This document shows positions 8,392 through 17,404 of a stretch of DNA of 63,485 nt, piece by piece. How positions within the stretch are numbered: position 1 is the first letter of the stretch; each line of letters begins with the position of its first letter. The notes under the pieces are model-generated. The model was not told where the DNA came from, ran no database searches, and saw only the letters and a program-made list of their open reading frames with translations. Source of the stretch: Laceyella putida (GTDB lineage: Bacteria; Bacillota; Bacilli; Thermoactinomycetales; Thermoactinomycetaceae); contig NZ_JBHTBW010000012.1 of the NCBI RefSeq assembly GCF_042665195.1, positions 1 to 63,485 on the forward strand, given 5' to 3'. The translations under genes and the position numbers were made by a program.

Positions 8392-9408
8392 GTGAAAGAA
8401 CGGATTGAAGAAATCCATGCATTAAAAGGCATCTGCATCCTGGCGGTCTGTGTCATTCATGCAACTGGGACATTTCTCTCTTTTTCCGCTGAACCCCAGA
8501 ATGTTTTTTTCTTTCTGAACCACCTGAGCCGTTTTAGTGTACCCGTTTTTTTCCTTGCCTCCGGCCTTCTCCTCTTTTACCAATATCACGATCGCCACCC
8601 CTTTCCCTTGCGCCACTTCTGGCAGAAGCGGAGCGCTTTCATATTAATCCCCTTTGTGGTGTGGTCACTCGTGTACACCGGATATCTTTGGTGGGAAAAT
8701 CCACATAACCTGGCTGTATCTTGGATTGACAATCTAACCCATATCGCGTTGGGACAAGGCTATTATCATCTATACTTTCTCTTTGTGCTGGTTCAGCTTT
8801 ATGTGATTTTTCCCATCCTATTAAAGATGTTCCAGCGTTGGCCTGACTCGCTCGTACTGGTCACAACGCTCTGGGTCTCGATTCTGGCCCTGAGCGGCAA
8901 TTGGCGCGAATGGACTTCCATGTGGGGGATTACCGTGGAAGAATACAGCATCCGTCGCTTTTTTCCGGTTTGGTTGTTCTACTTCAGTTTCGGAGGTTGG
9001 TTGGGCATCCATTGGCAGCGGGTGCGCGAAAGAATCCATCGCATCTCCTTCCCTGCCCTTGCCCTGACCGCGATCCTGCTCGCTTTTCTGATGACCTTGG
9101 AAGTGGGAATCGAACAGCGGAGCGGGTTCTACTCACTGGTGACCATCCCTTATTCAATCATCCTGTTTCTCCTTGTATACCGGCTCGCCAGAACCTTTTC
9201 TTTAACCGGATTGTCGCTGATTGGCCGTAACTCATTCGGCATCTATCTCATCCATCCCTTGATTCAGGCGCTCCTGGTGCAATTCAAACTCGTTCCCACC
9301 CCGTTTTACGGCTTTTTATGGCTGCTGTTGGCCATGGTCATCATCCCCCTATTCCTGACCATGGGCATCCTCAAGTGGCGATGGGGCGGTTATGTGGTGG
9401 GAAAATAG
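8392..9408 (+). CDS. Acyltransferase family 3 membrane protein
   Basis: This integral membrane O-acyltransferase probably acylates a surface or exported carbohydrate. The 338-residue protein starts at a GTG preceded by GAAAGGAG. It has the family hallmark near the N-terminus (EIHALKGICILAVCVIHATG, where the conserved His lies in the first membrane helix) and about ten hydrophobic segments. The C-terminal IGRNSFGIYLIHPL motif is typical of the family. The substrate cannot be told. It is monocistronic between a hairpin leader and a bidirectional terminator. Confidence 0.88.
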   Translation: MKERIEEIHALKGICILAVCVIHATGTFLSFSAEPQNVFFFLNHLSRFSVPVFFLASGLLLFYQYHDRHPFPLRHFWQKRSAFILIPFVVWSLVYTGYLWWENPHNLAVSWIDNLTHIALGQGYYHLYFLFVLVQLYVIFPILLKMFQRWPDSLVLVTTLWVSILALSGNWREWTSMWGITVEEYSIRRFFPVWLFYFSFGGWLGIHWQRVRERIHRISFPALALTAILLAFLMTLEVGIEQRSGFYSLVTIPYSIILFLLVYRLARTFSLTGLSLIGRNSFGIYLIHPLIQALLVQFKLVPTPFYGFLWLLLAMVIIPLFLTMGILKWRWGGYVVGK

Positions 9409-9430
9409 CCTTGCGATTGCCGAAATGCCC

Positions 9431-9458
9431 CAAACCAGCCTTGACGGCTGGTTTGGTT
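9431..9458. terminator. Bidirectional intrinsic terminator
   Basis: AAACCAGCC-TTGAC-GGCTGGTTT followed by GGTTTTT lies between the convergent acyltransferase and flavoprotein genes. It can serve both. Confidence 0.85.
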
Positions 9459-9459
9459 T

Positions 9460-10701
9460 TTACCCTTCCCCCATCTGCCGCTTCCAACCTTCGGCCACCT
9501 TCGCTTGATAATCCTCCACCTTAAATGCCCGATTATACAGCCCGATAAATCGTTCCTTCCCTTCATCATTCTCTTCAAGCCATTGGAAAAATCGTTTTTG
9601 TTCCGCCGTCAACGGGTGAAACTTGGTCATGGTCAAGGCCCACTTAAACAAAGAGCCAAAGTGATGGTCCAGTCGCTGTTCATACTCACCCGCCAGCGCG
9701 GCCTCCTGTGACTGCCAATCCGGATACTTGATCAACACTTCGGCCAAAAGTTCGGCACCCCATACAGCATCATGAATTCCCTGCGCCAGCGCCGGGTCCT
9801 TAAACATGGCCGCATCGCCCACCAACACCCAACCGGGACCCATCGCCGGATACCATACATTATCATAGAAAGGCAATCCCCGGACCGGCTCCTCCACTAC
9901 CGCCCGCGCCAGCCGCTGATGGAAGGAAATCGGCTGAAAATTCTCTTTCAAAAATCGCTCGTACGCTTCCATCGGATGGCGTTGAAAGGCTTTCATCCAG
10001 GGTTGGTCCGTGTTGGGAAAGGAAACATAGACAACCGATTGTTGATGAGAAGTGGGAAAAACGACCAGCGTATAATCCCCGATCCGGTTCACCTCAAACG
10101 CCGGGGGACCTTCCCTCTCTAGGTGTGAAAGATAGCTGAAATAACAGGCGAAATCGGAAGGAACCGCCTGCTTGGGTGAAAGCGACAATTCCCGCCGCAC
10201 CACGGAATGCCGCCCATCCGCTCCAATCACCATGCGCGCCGAAATGTCGCGCACCCTCCCTTGCCCATCACGCCCCCGGACACCTACCACCCTCCCCGCC
10301 CGCTTAAGTAGGGACTGAACACGGAACCCCTCTAAAAAAGAAACCGTCGGATATGAGACAGCTTTCTCCAACAAGGCCTGATCCAGCTCACTCCGCCGAA
10401 TGCAATAGCCGTGGGACTCTCCCTGGACGATTGGCAAGTTGCCTTGAATCGACACTTCATCAAAACGCATGATCACTTCACTTACCGCCGGAGCGGACGT
10501 CTCCGCAAACAGTTTGCCGATGCCCAACGCTTTCAGATGATGAACCGTATTGTTGAACATCGCATGGGTGGATAGCGTCTCGCTGGGAAAGCGGGCGGCA
10601 TCCACCAAACAGACCCGCACCCCGCTTTGGCCCAACCGCATGGCCAGCGTCGCCCCCGCACACCGGGCACCGACAATGATCACATCCACTTCTTTTGGCA
10701 T
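9460..10701 (-). CDS. FAD-dependent oxidoreductase (geranylgeranyl-reductase / aromatic hydroxylase type)
   Basis: This is a soluble flavoprotein of about 413 residues. The N-terminal Rossmann dinucleotide site reads VDVIIVGARCAGATLAMRL, and the second FAD-binding motif is GWVLVGDAAMFKDPALAQG in the C-terminal half. This arrangement is typical of the FAD-binding-3 / geranylgeranyl reductase superfamily. The ATG at 10701 (MPKEVDV) is preferred because a GGGGTG lies before it; an ATG at 10713 is also possible. The divergent neighbour is a Crp/Fnr regulator, but no functional link is shown. The substrate is unknown. Confidence 0.88.
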   Translation of the reverse strand: MPKEVDVIIVGARCAGATLAMRLGQSGVRVCLVDAARFPSETLSTHAMFNNTVHHLKALGIGKLFAETSAPAVSEVIMRFDEVSIQGNLPIVQGESHGYCIRRSELDQALLEKAVSYPTVSFLEGFRVQSLLKRAGRVVGVRGRDGQGRVRDISARMVIGADGRHSVVRRELSLSPKQAVPSDFACYFSYLSHLEREGPPAFEVNRIGDYTLVVFPTSHQQSVVYVSFPNTDQPWMKAFQRHPMEAYERFLKENFQPISFHQRLARAVVEEPVRGLPFYDNVWYPAMGPGWVLVGDAAMFKDPALAQGIHDAVWGAELLAEVLIKYPDWQSQEAALAGEYEQRLDHHFGSLFKWALTMTKFHPLTAEQKRFFQWLEENDEGKERFIGLYNRAFKVEDYQAKVAEGWKRQMGEG

Positions 10702-10847
10702 GTGGCACCCCATTTCTTTTTCAGTCTTTCACAAGCTTCCATTCGTATTTTTGCAAGAACGGATCGCTTGTACGATAATAAAATAAAGCCAGATTTACAT
10801 TGCACCCTTTTCCCGCACCCTATTCCAGCAGATGGAGGCGTTCACCC

Positions 10848-11534
10848 ATGCATCATCCGATTGATCTTTTGCAAGGAGTCCCTTTGTTCTCCGGCCTGAC
10901 AGACTCAGAACTGGAGAGGCTTTGGGAGATAGCGGACCATCGCAACTTCAACAAGAAAGAGGTCATCTTCACCGAAGGCAGCGAAAAAACGGCCGTTTAT
11001 CTTATTAAAAGCGGGCTCGTTAAAACATATAAAACAGACGAGCGCGGCCATGCGCATATCGTCTCTTTGCTCCGCGATGGGGATCTGTTTCCCCACACCG
11101 GTTTTTTCAGCCAACACCCCTATCCGGCCACAGCCGAAACCATCGATCAGACGGAACTGATCGCCATTCCCGTCAAATCATTTGAAGCGCTCATGCTTGC
11201 CAATCCCTCCATGGCGGTGAAAGTCATGCGCGTGATGAGTGATAAAATCCTGGACTTGCAAAAGCAACTCCAGGAGTTAACGGGTTACGCCGCACAAAAT
11301 CGGGCCATCACTTTTTTATTGGGACTGGCGGATAAATATGGGAAAAAACGAGAGGGAACCATCCGGATCGACATCCCGCTCACCCACCAAGACATGGCCA
11401 GCGCGATCGGCACCACCCGCGAAACGGTAAGCCGCCTCTTAAACCAACTCCGCAAAGACGGGTTGATTGATGTGGGGCGAAACCAATTCATCATCCTCGA
11501 CAAGGATGCCTTAAGCCGTTGGGCAGGCCCATAA
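10848..11534 (+). CDS. Crp/Fnr-family transcriptional regulator
   Basis: This 228-residue regulator has an N-terminal cyclic-nucleotide-binding-like beta barrel (about 8-120), a dimer helix (about 120-150) and a C-terminal winged helix (about 160-220). The recognition helix is HQDMASAIGTTRETVSRLL. The start at 10848 follows a GGAGG nine bases upstream; the longer frame lacks a site. No cysteine cluster is present for an Fe-S sensor as in Fnr, so an effector other than oxygen through Fe-S is likely. It is divergent from the flavoprotein gene, whose promoter it may control. Confidence 0.92.
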   Translation: MHHPIDLLQGVPLFSGLTDSELERLWEIADHRNFNKKEVIFTEGSEKTAVYLIKSGLVKTYKTDERGHAHIVSLLRDGDLFPHTGFFSQHPYPATAETIDQTELIAIPVKSFEALMLANPSMAVKVMRVMSDKILDLQKQLQELTGYAAQNRAITFLLGLADKYGKKREGTIRIDIPLTHQDMASAIGTTRETVSRLLNQLRKDGLIDVGRNQFIILDKDALSRWAGP

Positions 11535-11800
11535 TGGGTCATCCTGCTATCCTCTTCCCGTTCTGATTCCTTTTCGAACCACAGCTTGCCGGATTTCCCT
11601 TTTCCTTCAAAGGAGAACATCCAATCAACAGAGAGGGATTGTCCCGTTGCCAAAGAAACGATTCATCCGATCCAAGAATCAGTCCCACCACTGCGTGTAT
11701 ATGGGCGCAAAATCACGAAGCTTTTTTACCAACGGCCGTTTCAAAATCATCCCGATCGTTTGCATATCTTCAACCACGCCAATCAGAAAACCCGATTCTT
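11535..11800 (-). other. Probable decayed coding remnant, identity unknown
   Basis: No intact gene fits here. On the minus strand a short frame reads GWILKESGFLIGVVEDMQ then TIGMILKRPLVKKLRDF before a stop, directly after the broken GNAT gene. It looks like real protein but has no start and is followed by stops in all frames. Confidence 0.3.
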
Positions 11801-12255
11801 TCAAAATCCATCCAATCGACTGGCGGGAGCGAGCGACTTGAAAAAGCCCACGCTTTTCTTCACATAGCCCAGCTTGAGATAAAAGCGGTGCGCCCCTTGA
11901 CGTTGTTCGCGGTTACCGCTGTTGAGGGCAACGGCAACCGCCCTCTGACGTTTGGCCCAATGCTCCGCCTCTTCCACCAACGCCTTGCCGATTCCCCGCC
12001 CTTGATATCGCGAATCCACCACCAATGCCATGATGCGCAATAACATCCATCCCGCTCATACAACAAGTGAGTACTCAGGCCAACCATCCCGACAACCTGG
12101 CCATCCGTTTCCGCCACCAGCGTATGGTTATGCGGATCAGCGGCGATGCGCCGGTATCGTTCCCGCATCTCTTCCTCTGTGGTTGGATAACCCAATTCCT
12201 CCATCAATCGAGCAAGCACGGGTACGTCATGCATGTTGGCTTCTCTTATCCTCAT
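11801..12255 (-). pseudogene. GNAT-family N-acetyltransferase, frameshifted
   Basis: The N-terminal half (MRIREANMHDVPVLARLMEE through STHLLYERDG) is in one frame. The C-terminal half (MLLRIMALVVDSRYQGRGIG through GYVKKSVGFFKSL), with the acetyl-CoA pyrophosphate loop RYQGRGIGK, is in another. Restoring one G in GATGGATG near 12053 gives a single normal GNAT protein of about 150 residues. The start at 12255 has AAAGGAGG ten bases upstream. Either a one-base deletion inactivated the gene or the base was missed in sequencing. Confidence 0.82.
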
Positions 12256-12408
12256 CCCCATCCTCCTTTTGATCAATAATGGTTTACAAAAGCTTTGTTT
12301 CGTAAATCATTTTATGTACATCGATAAAAACCCTTTTCCCAAACATATAAAACACTTAGGATAGCGCCCTCATTCCATCCTTAAACAGGAGGTCAATCCC
12401 CCTGTGAC

Positions 12409-12446
12409 TAGGGAGTGTCTGGCAAAACCCCGTTTTCATTTCCAAT
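12409..12446. repeat. Half copy of the MITE-like hairpin repeat
   Basis: TAGGGAGTGTCTGGCAAAAC followed by CCCGTTTTCATTTCC matches one end and the outer stem arm of the 135-bp repeat family. The other half is missing. Confidence 0.5.
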
Positions 12447-12543
12447 CATTTCTAAATAATTAGCCCTCTCACTATGTTATCCTTTAATAGAACAAGCTCA
12501 GCAAGCCTTGGCACGAGCGAATCTAAGCATAGGAGGGCTACTA

Positions 12544-13245
12544 ATGAAGAAATATCGTTTCATAGCCGCACTGGCAATCACCGGCGCATTGATCGCAACC
12601 AATCCGGTCAGCACTTTCGCCGCCGACCAACAAGGATCGGGGACAGTCGAGAAGCTGAGCCCATCCCATTGCACTACCATTGATATAAGAACATTCCGAG
12701 ATTTAGATATCGAAGCGCTTCTTAAACAATATGGCTTTCAATTGAATTCCCAATCCAAACCAGCGGCAATCACGGCGCAACCGCAAAAACAACCAACCGC
12801 CAGCAAAACAACGAAGCCAACATCCAATCAAGCAAAACCATCCCCAAGCCGACAAACAAGTTACAGCCTTAACCAATTTGAACAGCAAGTGGTTGATCTC
12901 ACCAATAAAGAGCGCGCCAAATACGGTTTGCCCGCGCTGAAAATCGATGCCAAATTAAGCGAAATGGCACGCGCCAAATCGCAGGATATGCATGATCAAG
13001 GCTACTTCGACCACAACAGTCCCACCTACGGTTCGCCATTTGACATGATGAAGAAATACGGCATCCAATACCGAACAGCCGGCGAAAACATCGCCATGGG
13101 ACATCGCACTCCTCAAGAAGTGGTAACCGGCTGGATGAACAGCGAAGGCCACCGCAAAAATATTTTGAACAAAAACTTCACCCATATCGGTGTGGGGTAT
13201 GTTAAAGACGGCAACTATTGGACCCAAGAATTCATCGGCAAATAA
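12544..13245 (+). CDS. Secreted CAP/SCP-domain protein (YkwD-like)
   Basis: This 233-residue exported protein starts at the ATG at 12544, preceded by TAGGAGGG. The signal peptide is about residues 1-27 (ending VSTFAA). A Pro/Lys/Gln/Thr-rich linker (about 75-105) is probably the wall-spanning part. The CAP domain (about 110-233) carries EQQVVDLTNKERAKYGLPAL and the family signatures HNSPTYGSPFDMM, AGENIA and WMNSEGHRKNILN. Family members are extracellular, often made under stress or sporulation; the molecular role here is not known. Confidence 0.9.
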   Translation: MKKYRFIAALAITGALIATNPVSTFAADQQGSGTVEKLSPSHCTTIDIRTFRDLDIEALLKQYGFQLNSQSKPAAITAQPQKQPTASKTTKPTSNQAKPSPSRQTSYSLNQFEQQVVDLTNKERAKYGLPALKIDAKLSEMARAKSQDMHDQGYFDHNSPTYGSPFDMMKKYGIQYRTAGENIAMGHRTPQEVVTGWMNSEGHRKNILNKNFTHIGVGYVKDGNYWTQEFIGK

Positions 13246-13291
13246 TGGATCCAAGGCGCCAAAAAAGAAGTGCGGAAAGCATATAGCCATA

Positions 13292-13340
13292 GGGGATCGT
13301 CCTTGACACACTGCACAATGGGGATGATCCCTTTTTCTTT
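13292..13340 (+). terminator. Terminator of the CAP-domain gene
   Basis: GGGATCGTCC and GGATGATCCC pair around an 18-base loop and are followed by TTTTTCTTTT. Confidence 0.65.
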
Positions 13341-13365
13341 TGCCATGACCACATTTCACAAGATG

Positions 13366-13398
13366 AAAAAGCCCACCCGGTCAAACCAGGCGGGCTTT
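13366..13398 (-). terminator. Terminator of the von Willebrand A lipoprotein gene
   Basis: On the minus strand AAAGCCCGCC and GGTGGGCTTT form the stem, followed by TTC. It lies 33 bp after the stop at 13431. Confidence 0.75.
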
Positions 13399-13430
13399 CC
13401 CTTAATACCCCATTCGGCCGGGCACTGCCA

Positions 13431-14777
13431 TTAAAAATTGACTTCACGTGAGTCCAAATCTTTTTGCGCTCCCTTGGTGATTTCATCCATCCGCTTTCTT
13501 AAACGATCATAATAGGCATCCAACTCTTTTGACTTCTGTTCTTTCAAATTGGAACGGAATCGGTCCAACAACTCTTCCCGCTTATCCACCCGGGCAAGCA
13601 ATTCTTGCGCCACTTTCGCTGTCACGATTTGATTCTGTTCCAGCACTTCGACAGCATCTCTCAAGTGTCTCAGCTCAGGCTCCAAAACTTCCTCAAAATC
13701 ACTCTTATAAAGCGGATGCCCCCTTTCCAACAGCCCTTCGATCGCCTTATCATCATCCATGGAACCCCATAAAATGCCATTATTATTCTCAACGCTCCAC
13801 CAGTTGATCTGATTTTGGCGGCCAACATAATCCCAAATGCCCATGCCTTTTTTGATATCCGCACTGGACTTGGCGTCGGTGAATTGACCCCCTCCTGCTT
13901 CGGCCACTTCTTTCAATGCTTGTTTGCTCTGTTCATCCAAGTCGAACCCGATGATGTTCACCACCGCTTGGATGTTGGACTTATGTAACGCTTTCGCCTC
14001 TTTGACCGGATTTCCCCCGCAAGTTTCCAACCCGTCGCTCACCACATACACGATATTTTCCGCATTGGGATCATTCCCCAGGTCTTGCTTGGCCGCACGA
14101 ATCGCCGCCGCGACGGGAGTCCACCCAACCGGTTTCAATTGATTTACCGCTTGGTTAAAAGCGTCCGCCCGATAAGGCCCGAGCGGATATAAAGTGTCGG
14201 TGCTGGCGCAAGAAACCGCTTTGTCCGCATCCTTGTTGCTCCCTTTATGTCCATACACCCGCAATGCCACTTGGGTGTCTTGTTCAAGGGAAGCGGCAAA
14301 GTCCAACACGGCTTTTTTGGCTTCTTCCATCTTGGTATTGCCATTCACTTTCGCTGCCATGCTGCCGCTGGCATCAACCAACACCACGACATGTTTTTCT
14401 TTTTTCTGCTTTTGTTCCTTTTTCACAATGCCTTCGTTGGGGTCAAAGTCCCCCAATTTGGTCAGCTTATACCGGGGTTGATATTGTTTCGCCTTTTTCA
14501 CGACGGGTTCATAGTCCTCCGCCAACAGTTCGATCAAGCGATCATACGCTTCCTGTTCATCCATCTTTTTCGGCCATTTTTTCAGTTCCGCCGTCACTTT
14601 CGCTTCATCATATTTTGTTCCGGCATATTTTCCCGGCCCTTCAATCAGCATACCCTCCACCGTTGTCGCAGCATGTTTCTCTTTTGGCGGTTGGGCTTTA
14701 TCCGCCATCCCCGAACAAGCGGATAGAACCAGCAATGAGCCGCAAAGCATGGCCGAGATTGCGCTTCCAGCTTTCAT
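13431..14777 (-). CDS. von Willebrand factor A domain lipoprotein
   Basis: This 448-residue lipoprotein has signal-peptidase-II cleavage predicted before Cys21 (lipobox LSAC). The mature protein sits on the outer face of the membrane. A vWA domain spans about residues 127-320, with the MIDAS motif DASGS at 135-139 and the later TPVAAAI and SDGLETC segments that complete the metal site. The C-terminal 130 residues are charged and helical (probably coiled coil). A good AAAGGAGAG site precedes the ATG. The gene stands alone. A ligand-binding or adhesion-like role is inferred from the domain only. Confidence 0.88.
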   Translation of the reverse strand: MKAGSAISAMLCGSLLVLSACSGMADKAQPPKEKHAATTVEGMLIEGPGKYAGTKYDEAKVTAELKKWPKKMDEQEAYDRLIELLAEDYEPVVKKAKQYQPRYKLTKLGDFDPNEGIVKKEQKQKKEKHVVVLVDASGSMAAKVNGNTKMEEAKKAVLDFAASLEQDTQVALRVYGHKGSNKDADKAVSCASTDTLYPLGPYRADAFNQAVNQLKPVGWTPVAAAIRAAKQDLGNDPNAENIVYVVSDGLETCGGNPVKEAKALHKSNIQAVVNIIGFDLDEQSKQALKEVAEAGGGQFTDAKSSADIKKGMGIWDYVGRQNQINWWSVENNNGILWGSMDDDKAIEGLLERGHPLYKSDFEEVLEPELRHLRDAVEVLEQNQIVTAKVAQELLARVDKREELLDRFRSNLKEQKSKELDAYYDRLRKRMDEITKGAQKDLDSREVNF

Positions 14778-15012
14778 CCATTTTCTCTCCTTTAACTCCC
14801 TTGAATCGACTAGTCTACCAGTTCAAATATGTATTATATACAAGAAAATGACATGGGCAGAGACGCTTTTTGTCAAAATAATAAAAAATAAGCCAACCGT
14901 CCACTTCACTCCCATCCTAAAAGTTTATCTCCTGTTCAGCTTTCATTCATCTGTCATTCAGCTTGGCTTAGTATGATGGTGGCAATCGAGCTATTGCAGG
15001 AGGAATGGTAGG

Positions 15013-15489
15013 ATGAATCGACTATGGCGGGCATTGCGCAAGTCCGTGCCGATGACGTTTCGTTGGTTTATGGCGTTCGAGTTTCTTATTTATGGAGGGG
15101 TCAAGCTGGCATTTGGGCAGTTCGGCCATATTCCGTTGGATGAAATCGCGCGGGTTGCGGCCGTGAAAGGGGAAGGCTTTGCCATCACCTGGGCTTTTTT
15201 CGGCCATTCCCGCCCTTATGAACTCTTCGTCGGCTGCGGGGAAGTGGTTTCAGGCCTCCTTCTACTCATCCCCCGCACAGCCACCCTGGGCGCGGTGGTT
15301 TATTTCCCCATCGCCCTCAATGTCATGTTTGTGAACTACTTTTACCGCATCGGGGTACATGACCTCAGCACGTTGCTGGTCATCATGAACCTTTTTCTTT
15401 TATGGTTGGATCGGCAGAAGCTCCTGATGATTTTCTGGAACAACGAATCATTGCCCACCCTTGAAAAGAAAGGAAGAAAAGCGGCATGA
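15013..15489 (+). CDS. DoxX-like membrane protein
   Basis: This 158-residue protein has four predicted membrane helices, starting MNRLWRALRKSVPMTFRWF with AGGAGG nine bases before the ATG. The pattern of GGVKL, GCGEVVSGLLLLIPRTA and the FVNYFYRIGVHD loop fits the DoxX/SURF4 family. Its stop TGA overlaps the ATG of a 32-codon membrane peptide gene, so the two are translationally coupled. Function in this family is poorly defined; redox or respiratory roles have been proposed. Confidence 0.75.
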   Translation: MNRLWRALRKSVPMTFRWFMAFEFLIYGGVKLAFGQFGHIPLDEIARVAAVKGEGFAITWAFFGHSRPYELFVGCGEVVSGLLLLIPRTATLGAVVYFPIALNVMFVNYFYRIGVHDLSTLLVIMNLFLLWLDRQKLLMIFWNNESLPTLEKKGRKAA

Positions 15490-15584
15490 CCCCCTTTGTG
15501 ACCAATACGTTGATCATCCTGTTTGTGGTTATCACTCTTTTCTACCTTATCAAAGATTACATGGAAGAAAAGAAAAAAAACTAA
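15486..15584 (+). CDS. Tiny membrane protein, 32 aa, coupled to DoxX
   Basis: A short frame starts at the ATG overlapping the DoxX stop (ATGA). It reads MTPFVTNTLIILFVVITLFY and ends with the charged tail KDYMEEKKKN. It is one hydrophobic helix followed by a positive/negative tail, a typical single-pass small membrane protein. The coupling and the sharp hydrophobic-to-charged pattern support it as a real gene. It may be a partner of the DoxX protein. No homologue is claimed. Confidence 0.6.
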   Translation: MTPFVTNTLIILFVVITLFYLIKDYMEEKKKN

Positions 15585-15612
15585 GCATCCTTCCCATTCG
15601 CGAACAAGATCA

Positions 15613-15641
15613 ATCCCCGGCCTCTTGATCTGGCCGGGGAT
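15613..15641. terminator. Bidirectional hairpin between DoxX operon and aldo/keto reductase
   Basis: ATCCCCGGCC and GGCCGGGGAT form a perfect 10-bp stem with a 9-base loop between the two convergent genes. T tracts are poor on both sides. Confidence 0.6.
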
Positions 15642-15652
15642 ACCATGGCAAG

Positions 15653-16483
15653 TTAAAATTTGAAATGGTCGGGATTTTGCCCGAAGCGTTGGTTCCGATT
15701 CAACCCGTCCAATTTCTCCATATCCTCCGTCGAGATTTCAAAATCGAAGATATCCGCGTTTTCGACAATCCGGCTGGGGGTGACCGATTTGGGTATCGTC
15801 ACCACTTCATGTTGCAAATCCCAACGCAACACCAATTGCGCCGGCGTTTTTTGGTATTTTTCGGCCAGTTCCATAAGCACCGGTTGATTCACGACATTTC
15901 CCCGCATCAAGGGACTCCAAGCTTCAAACTGAATCGACTGCATCCGGCAGAAATGGCGCAGTTCCTGTTGCGTCAGCAAAGGGTGAAACTCCACTTGATT
16001 TACCATCGGTGTCACTTCAGAGTCCCGCAAAAGCTCTTCCAGGTGGTGAATGTGGAAATTGCTGACCCCGATCGCCCGGACCCACCCATCCCGGTACAGC
16101 TTCTCCAACGCCCGCCAGGTTTCTTTAAACAACCCTTTCACTGGCCAATGGATAAGATAGAGGTCCAGATAATCCAACCCCAACTTTTTGCGGCTGGTTT
16201 CAAACGCGGTTAACGTGGTTTCATACCCCTGGTCCGTATTCCAAACCTTGGTGGTGACAAAGAGGTTTTCCCTCGGTATCCCTGATCGTTTGATCGCGTT
16301 GCCCACACCCGCCTCGTTTTGGTAAAAAGCCGCCGTGTCAACGCTTCGATAGCCTGTTTGCAAAGCCACTTCCACCGCCCGCTCCACTTCACTCCCCTCT
16401 TGCGCTTTATACACGCCCAAGCCCAGCCACGGCATCTTTACCCCATTGTTTAACACAACGCCGTCCGCTATGTGATGAGCCAT
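15653..16483 (-). CDS. Aldo/keto reductase (YvgN/YtbE type)
   Basis: This is a 276-residue NADPH-dependent reductase of aldehydes and ketones, including methylglyoxal-like substrates in related enzymes. The catalytic tetrad is visible as Asp49 (SVDTA), Tyr54 (FYQNE), Lys79 (VTTKVW) and His112 (LIHWP). The C-terminal cofactor loop IPKSVTPSRIVENADIFDF is also present. Length is normal for the AKR5 subgroup. The gene stands alone, convergent with the DoxX pair. The physiological substrate is not shown. Confidence 0.93.
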   Translation of the reverse strand: MAHHIADGVVLNNGVKMPWLGLGVYKAQEGSEVERAVEVALQTGYRSVDTAAFYQNEAGVGNAIKRSGIPRENLFVTTKVWNTDQGYETTLTAFETSRKKLGLDYLDLYLIHWPVKGLFKETWRALEKLYRDGWVRAIGVSNFHIHHLEELLRDSEVTPMVNQVEFHPLLTQQELRHFCRMQSIQFEAWSPLMRGNVVNQPVLMELAEKYQKTPAQLVLRWDLQHEVVTIPKSVTPSRIVENADIFDFEISTEDMEKLDGLNRNQRFGQNPDHFKF

Positions 16484-16653
16484 CTCGTTCTTCCTTTCTT
16501 ATTCAACTTCTCATCGTTATTGAGGATATGATTATTATATCCTTCAGAACCCTCCCGAAAAAAGGAAGAAAGCAGATGGATGTGGCATATAAACCCACTG
16601 TTTATTGCGAATAATCATATAAAGGGATTTACCCAGAAGGAGGCTTCATCCAT

Positions 16654-17319
16654 ATGAAAAAAAGATGGGCGATATTTGCCGCCACTCTGCTCACTTCCAG
16701 CCTACTGGTGGACATGGCCGGTGCGGCGGAACAGGACAAGCCGGCCCCATCCAAATCAAAGGAACCCGTGAACGTCGAAGTGAAAGGCGATCTTATCCTA
16801 GAATATTATGAAGGGCCAAGCACCGTAAAACTCCCTTCGGAAAAAGAAATCTTCAAAAGACAAGGAAAACGCGCAACTGCCAAATCCCCGCAACCGTCCA
16901 TCCAAGCTCTCGCATATGACAACACCGATCCTGAAACGACAGGTTGCGCCAACAATGCGATCACAGCCAGAAGCGTGTTGGTCAAGAACAAGTCCGGCAC
17001 GGTCTTATCCACCACTGAACTCCGCTACAGTCCCGCCTGCCGCACCGCATGGGGGCGGATGTACGTAAAAAATTATCAATCCACGAACTATGGACAAGTC
17101 GTGTTGTATCGGTTGGAACAGCCCTATCCCGATGAAGCGCCCTACAATTGCCCCGACACCTGGCCGGAATGTTACCATTGGAAGACCGACACGTATGTTT
17201 CACCCGGAGACAGCAATTACACCAACCAATTCAATGATGCCGGAACGCTTTCTTTTGCCCACGGCATGATTCGCACCCGCACGGGAGGCATTTTCGAAGC
17301 TACCACCGCATCTTATTGA
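16654..17319 (+). CDS. Secreted DUF2690-domain protein
   Basis: This 221-residue exported protein has a signal peptide at about 1-24 (ending MAGAA) and an AGAAGGAGG site before the ATG. After a Lys/Pro-rich stretch, a domain with YDNTDPETTGCANNA and ELRYSPACRTAWGRMYV matches the DUF2690 pattern, with its Cys pair and the LRYSpaCrTaW core. Two further cysteines (NCPDTWPEC) may form a second disulfide. Related proteins are found mainly in Actinobacteria and Bacillales; the role is unknown. Confidence 0.8.
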   Translation: MKKRWAIFAATLLTSSLLVDMAGAAEQDKPAPSKSKEPVNVEVKGDLILEYYEGPSTVKLPSEKEIFKRQGKRATAKSPQPSIQALAYDNTDPETTGCANNAITARSVLVKNKSGTVLSTTELRYSPACRTAWGRMYVKNYQSTNYGQVVLYRLEQPYPDEAPYNCPDTWPECYHWKTDTYVSPGDSNYTNQFNDAGTLSFAHGMIRTRTGGIFEATTASY

Positions 17320-17346
17320 TTGCGAGATTCCCTAACCATCCCACAA

Positions 17347-17381
17347 ACAAATGCAGCCCGCAATCAGGCTGCATTTGTTTT
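17347..17381. terminator. Intrinsic terminator, bidirectional
   Basis: ACAAATGCAGCC and GGCTGCATTTGT pair with an 8-base loop and are followed by TTT. It lies between the DUF2690 gene and the convergent CWC gene. Confidence 0.8.
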
Positions 17382-17404
17382 GCCATGAATCGCTTTTGCA
17401 CCGT

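Noticed and set aside
8183..8395. 70-codon plus-strand ORF before the acyltransferase
   Set aside because: No ribosome site, unlikely composition, and it runs through a perfect terminator-like hairpin.
14247..14851. Long plus-strand ORFs opposite the von Willebrand A gene
   Set aside because: They lie entirely antisense to a well-supported lipoprotein gene and have no ribosome site; they are shadows of biased codon use.
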